Source: Gammaproteobacteria bacterium (GTDB lineage Bacteria; Pseudomonadota; Gammaproteobacteria; Pseudomonadales; Azotimanducaceae). From it: 25,123 bases of DNA. The position numbers were made by a program, and so were the translations under genes. The notes beneath the pieces were generated by a model. The model saw only the letters and a list, made by a program, of their open reading frames with translations, had not been told where the DNA came from and made no database searches. The DNA lies in assembly GCA_002715785.1 (NCBI GenBank), contig PBAA01000004.1, positions 28,005-53,127 of the forward strand. Reading direction: 5' to 3'. Numbering within the stretch: position 1 is the stretch's first letter; the number at the start of each line of letters is the position of its first letter. This document shows positions 23,190 to 25,123 of the stretch, piece by piece.

Positions 23190-25123
23190 CTAGTCTAACG
23201 AGATCACGCGGACGGAATCGTTACGTACCAATTCATGGCTACGTTTTCTCTCATACTTGTTGGCGGGCGTATTGATGATCTCCGTCAAGACTTCGGCGCT
23301 TGAACCGCGGGCGACGTCCACATCGCGCGCATCATCGTAGAGCGTCGTGCGTTGACGACCTGTCCGGCCCGCCAACTCGATCATGCGCTGCATTTCCTTC
23401 GGCGAGGTCTCCTGCCCGTGTTGTGTTCCGGCAGCACGCGAAATGCTCTCGTTCATTAGTGTCCCACCAAGATCGTTACAACCCGCATTGAGTGCCGCAC
23501 TAACGCCTTCGTGCCCCATTTTTACCCAACTTGCTTGGATGTTCGTGATGTGTGGATGCAGTGCGAGTCGAGCGACCGCGTGTACCAGAATCGCTTCGCG
23601 GAACGTAGGCCCGCGCCGAGCTTTCCCTTTCAGATACATGGGCGCTTCCATGTGAACGAATGGGAGGGGTACAAATTCGGTAAACCCACCCGTTTTCTTT
23701 TGTAGGTCTCGGACCCGGATAAGGTGTCTTGCCCAGTGGATGGGCTGGTCAACGTGACCATACATAATAGTCGCCGTAGACTTAAATCCGACACGGTGCG
23801 CGGTTTCCATTACTTCCAGCCATTGCGCAGTATTGATCTTATCGGGACAAATCACGGAACGTACTTCGTCATCAAGAATCTCTGCGGCTGTTCCGGGTAG
23901 CGTGTTTAGGCCCGCCCGTTTCAGTTCGGATAGATAATCTTCTAGGGAATGATTGGAGGTAGCTGCCCCTTGCCATACTTCAAGCGGTGAAAAAGCGTGT
24001 ACGTGCATCTCGGGGACCGCTTCTTTGACGGTTTTGACAATATCGAGGTAGGTCTGCCCCGTGTATTCGGGGTGGATACCCCCCTGCATGCAGACTTCAG
24101 TAGCTCCGCGGTCCCAGGCTTCAATCACTCGCCGTTGAATTTCTTCGGCGCTCAGATCGTAGGGTCGCCCACGTAGATTTTCCGACAATTTACCCTTGGA
24201 GAAAGCACAGAATTGGCACTTGAAGTAACAGATGTTGGTGTAATTGATGTTGCGATTGACGACAAAGGAAACGGTGTTGCCATTCATTTTGTCTCGTAAT
24301 TGGTTTGCTGACTGGACTACGGCATTGAAGTCGTCGCCGCGAGCTTGAATGAGGCGAACGATGTCGCGTTCGGTAACGTCAATTCCGTTGCCTATCCCGC
24401 GCAGGATGGATGTGACATCAGCAGACACAGTGGACGGTGCCTGGGTAATGCGTGTGAGTATCTCGGTCGGCGGCGGCAAGGTATCGCCCGGAGACCAAGG
24501 GTCGATCCGCGGAAAGCCCTCACCGTCGACTCGGTCGAGGACCGCTGCTACCAAGGAATCGTCAACCCAGGTCGCCGCATCAATCGCATAACTAGGATAG
24601 ATAGTGAGACGTTCGTGCAGGTGCTTCCCGGCCAGGGCAGTTTCGCGCGATAGATCGTTTAGGTGGGGCCATGGTGCTTCCGGATTAACAAAGTCTGGAG
24701 TGACGGGTGAAACGCCCCCCCAATCGTTGATTCCGGCATCGACGATTTGCGGTAACACACCGGGACTTAGGTTCGGGGGCGCCTGGATACTCATTGAGGC
24801 CCCAAAAAGTATGCGAGTCACGGCGATGGTCCACAGCAGATCGTCCAGATCGGGTTCCGGTGCCAGGCGCATCTTCGTACCGGTCTTCGCGCGGAAATTT
24901 TGCACGATAATCTCTTGGATGTGACCAAATTCCTGATGCACTTCCCGTATCGCCAGAAGCGATTCAATGCGTTCTCTACGGGTCTCGCCGATGCCAATCA
25001 GAATACCGGTGGTGAACGGCACACGTGCTGCACCGGCGTCTCGAAGTGTCTGCAGTCGCACCGCCGGTATCTTGTCGGGCGAACCGTAGTGGGGCATTCC
25101 TTTTTCAGTTAGGCGGTCCGATG
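23190..25123 (-). CDS. fbiC: FbiC: fused CofG-CofH 7,8-didemethyl-8-hydroxy-5-deazariboflavin (FO) synthase (partial)
   Basis: The visible 643 codons are the C-terminal three quarters of a fused FO synthase; the frame continues through the right edge. FO synthase joins tyrosine to 5-amino-6-ribitylaminouracil to make the deazaflavin chromophore of F420. The first part (to about codon 238) is the end of the CofG domain, with MPHYGSPDK, FTTGILIGIGET, AGINDWGGVSPVTPDFVNPE and PWP. The rest is a complete CofH radical-SAM domain with the 4Fe-4S motif CYFKCQFC (Cys codons at about 24228-24230, 24216-24218 and 24207-24209), MQGGIHPEYTG and AGTAAEIL. The CofG cluster motif would be off-window. An ATG at 25097 exists, but the reading before it (SDRLTEKG) matches FbiC, so it is internal. 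No F420-using enzyme is recognised here. Confidence 0.95.
   Translation of the reverse strand, partial: SDRLTEKGMPHYGSPDKIPAVRLQTLRDAGAARVPFTTGILIGIGETRRERIESLLAIREVHQEFGHIQEIIVQNFRAKTGTKMRLAPEPDLDDLLWTIAVTRILFGASMSIQAPPNLSPGVLPQIVDAGINDWGGVSPVTPDFVNPEAPWPHLNDLSRETALAGKHLHERLTIYPSYAIDAATWVDDSLVAAVLDRVDGEGFPRIDPWSPGDTLPPPTEILTRITQAPSTVSADVTSILRGIGNGIDVTERDIVRLIQARGDDFNAVVQSANQLRDKMNGNTVSFVVNRNINYTNICYFKCQFCAFSKGKLSENLRGRPYDLSAEEIQRRVIEAWDRGATEVCMQGGIHPEYTGQTYLDIVKTVKEAVPEMHVHAFSPLEVWQGAATSNHSLEDYLSELKRAGLNTLPGTAAEILDDEVRSVICPDKINTAQWLEVMETAHRVGFKSTATIMYGHVDQPIHWARHLIRVRDLQKKTGGFTEFVPLPFVHMEAPMYLKGKARRGPTFREAILVHAVARLALHPHITNIQASWVKMGHEGVSAALNAGCNDLGGTLMNESISRAAGTQHGQETSPKEMQRMIELAGRTGRQRTTLYDDARDVDVARGSSAEVLTEIINTPANKYERKRSHELVRNDSVRVISLD

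Overview
The window reads as chromosomal DNA of a Gram-negative bacterium. The signs are an LpxL/HtrB-type acyltransferase, a lipobox lipoprotein and strong Shine-Dalgarno sequences before many genes. By eye the base composition is a little above 50% GC and looks uniform. The mix of acyl-CoA enzymes, fused CaiB/BaiF CoA-transferase, PhyH dioxygenase, metallo-beta-lactamase (MBL) hydrolases, amidohydrolase and Gfo/Idh/MocA plus sugar isomerase proteins, together with a fused FbiC (deazaflavin/F420 pathway), resembles uncultured marine or host-associated proteobacteria and similar lineages. That placement is inference; no rRNA or other taxonomic marker is present.

Layout. (1) 1-1081: the 5' end of an aldose 1-epimerase-like gene (-) diverges from an LpxL-family acyltransferase (+). 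(2) 1121-7397: a fatty-acid/organic-acid block with a FATP-type acyl-CoA synthetase (-), an MBL hydrolase (+), a small membrane protein (-) overlapping the MBL 3' end, a second MBL hydrolase (-), then an ACAD10/11-like acyl-CoA dehydrogenase and a FAH-fold hydratase (+, operon). (3) 7624-11446: a tight three-gene + strand operon of tandem CaiB/BaiF CoA-transferase, fatty acid desaturase and small lipoprotein. (4) 11469-15871: two divergent sugar modules around a 262-bp control region: on - a TIM-barrel isomerase/epimerase and a PLP aminotransferase; on + a Gfo/Idh/MocA dehydrogenase and a second TIM-barrel isomerase. (5) 15953-19815: two overlapping ABC half-transporter genes forming a heterodimeric exporter with one degenerate ATP site. 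(6) 19916-25123: an SDR oxidoreductase (+), an ACMSD-like amidohydrolase (-), a PhyH dioxygenase (+), and an FbiC gene (-) that runs off the right edge.

How the genes may work together. Regions 2 and 3 look like activation, dehydrogenation, hydration and CoA transfer on acyl or organic acid substrates. Region 4 looks like oxidation of a sugar or glycoside followed by isomerisation or lyase chemistry. The window contains no recognisable transcription regulator and no importer. The most unusual points are the tandem CoA-transferase that lacks the family's catalytic aspartate in both halves, the paired palindromes between the two sugar modules, the aminotransferase coupled to a sugar TIM-barrel gene, and fused FbiC alongside an LPS-type acyltransferase. 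No tRNA, rRNA, CRISPR array or insertion sequence was seen. No gene-free stretch exceeds 300 bases; the longest is 13370-13631.
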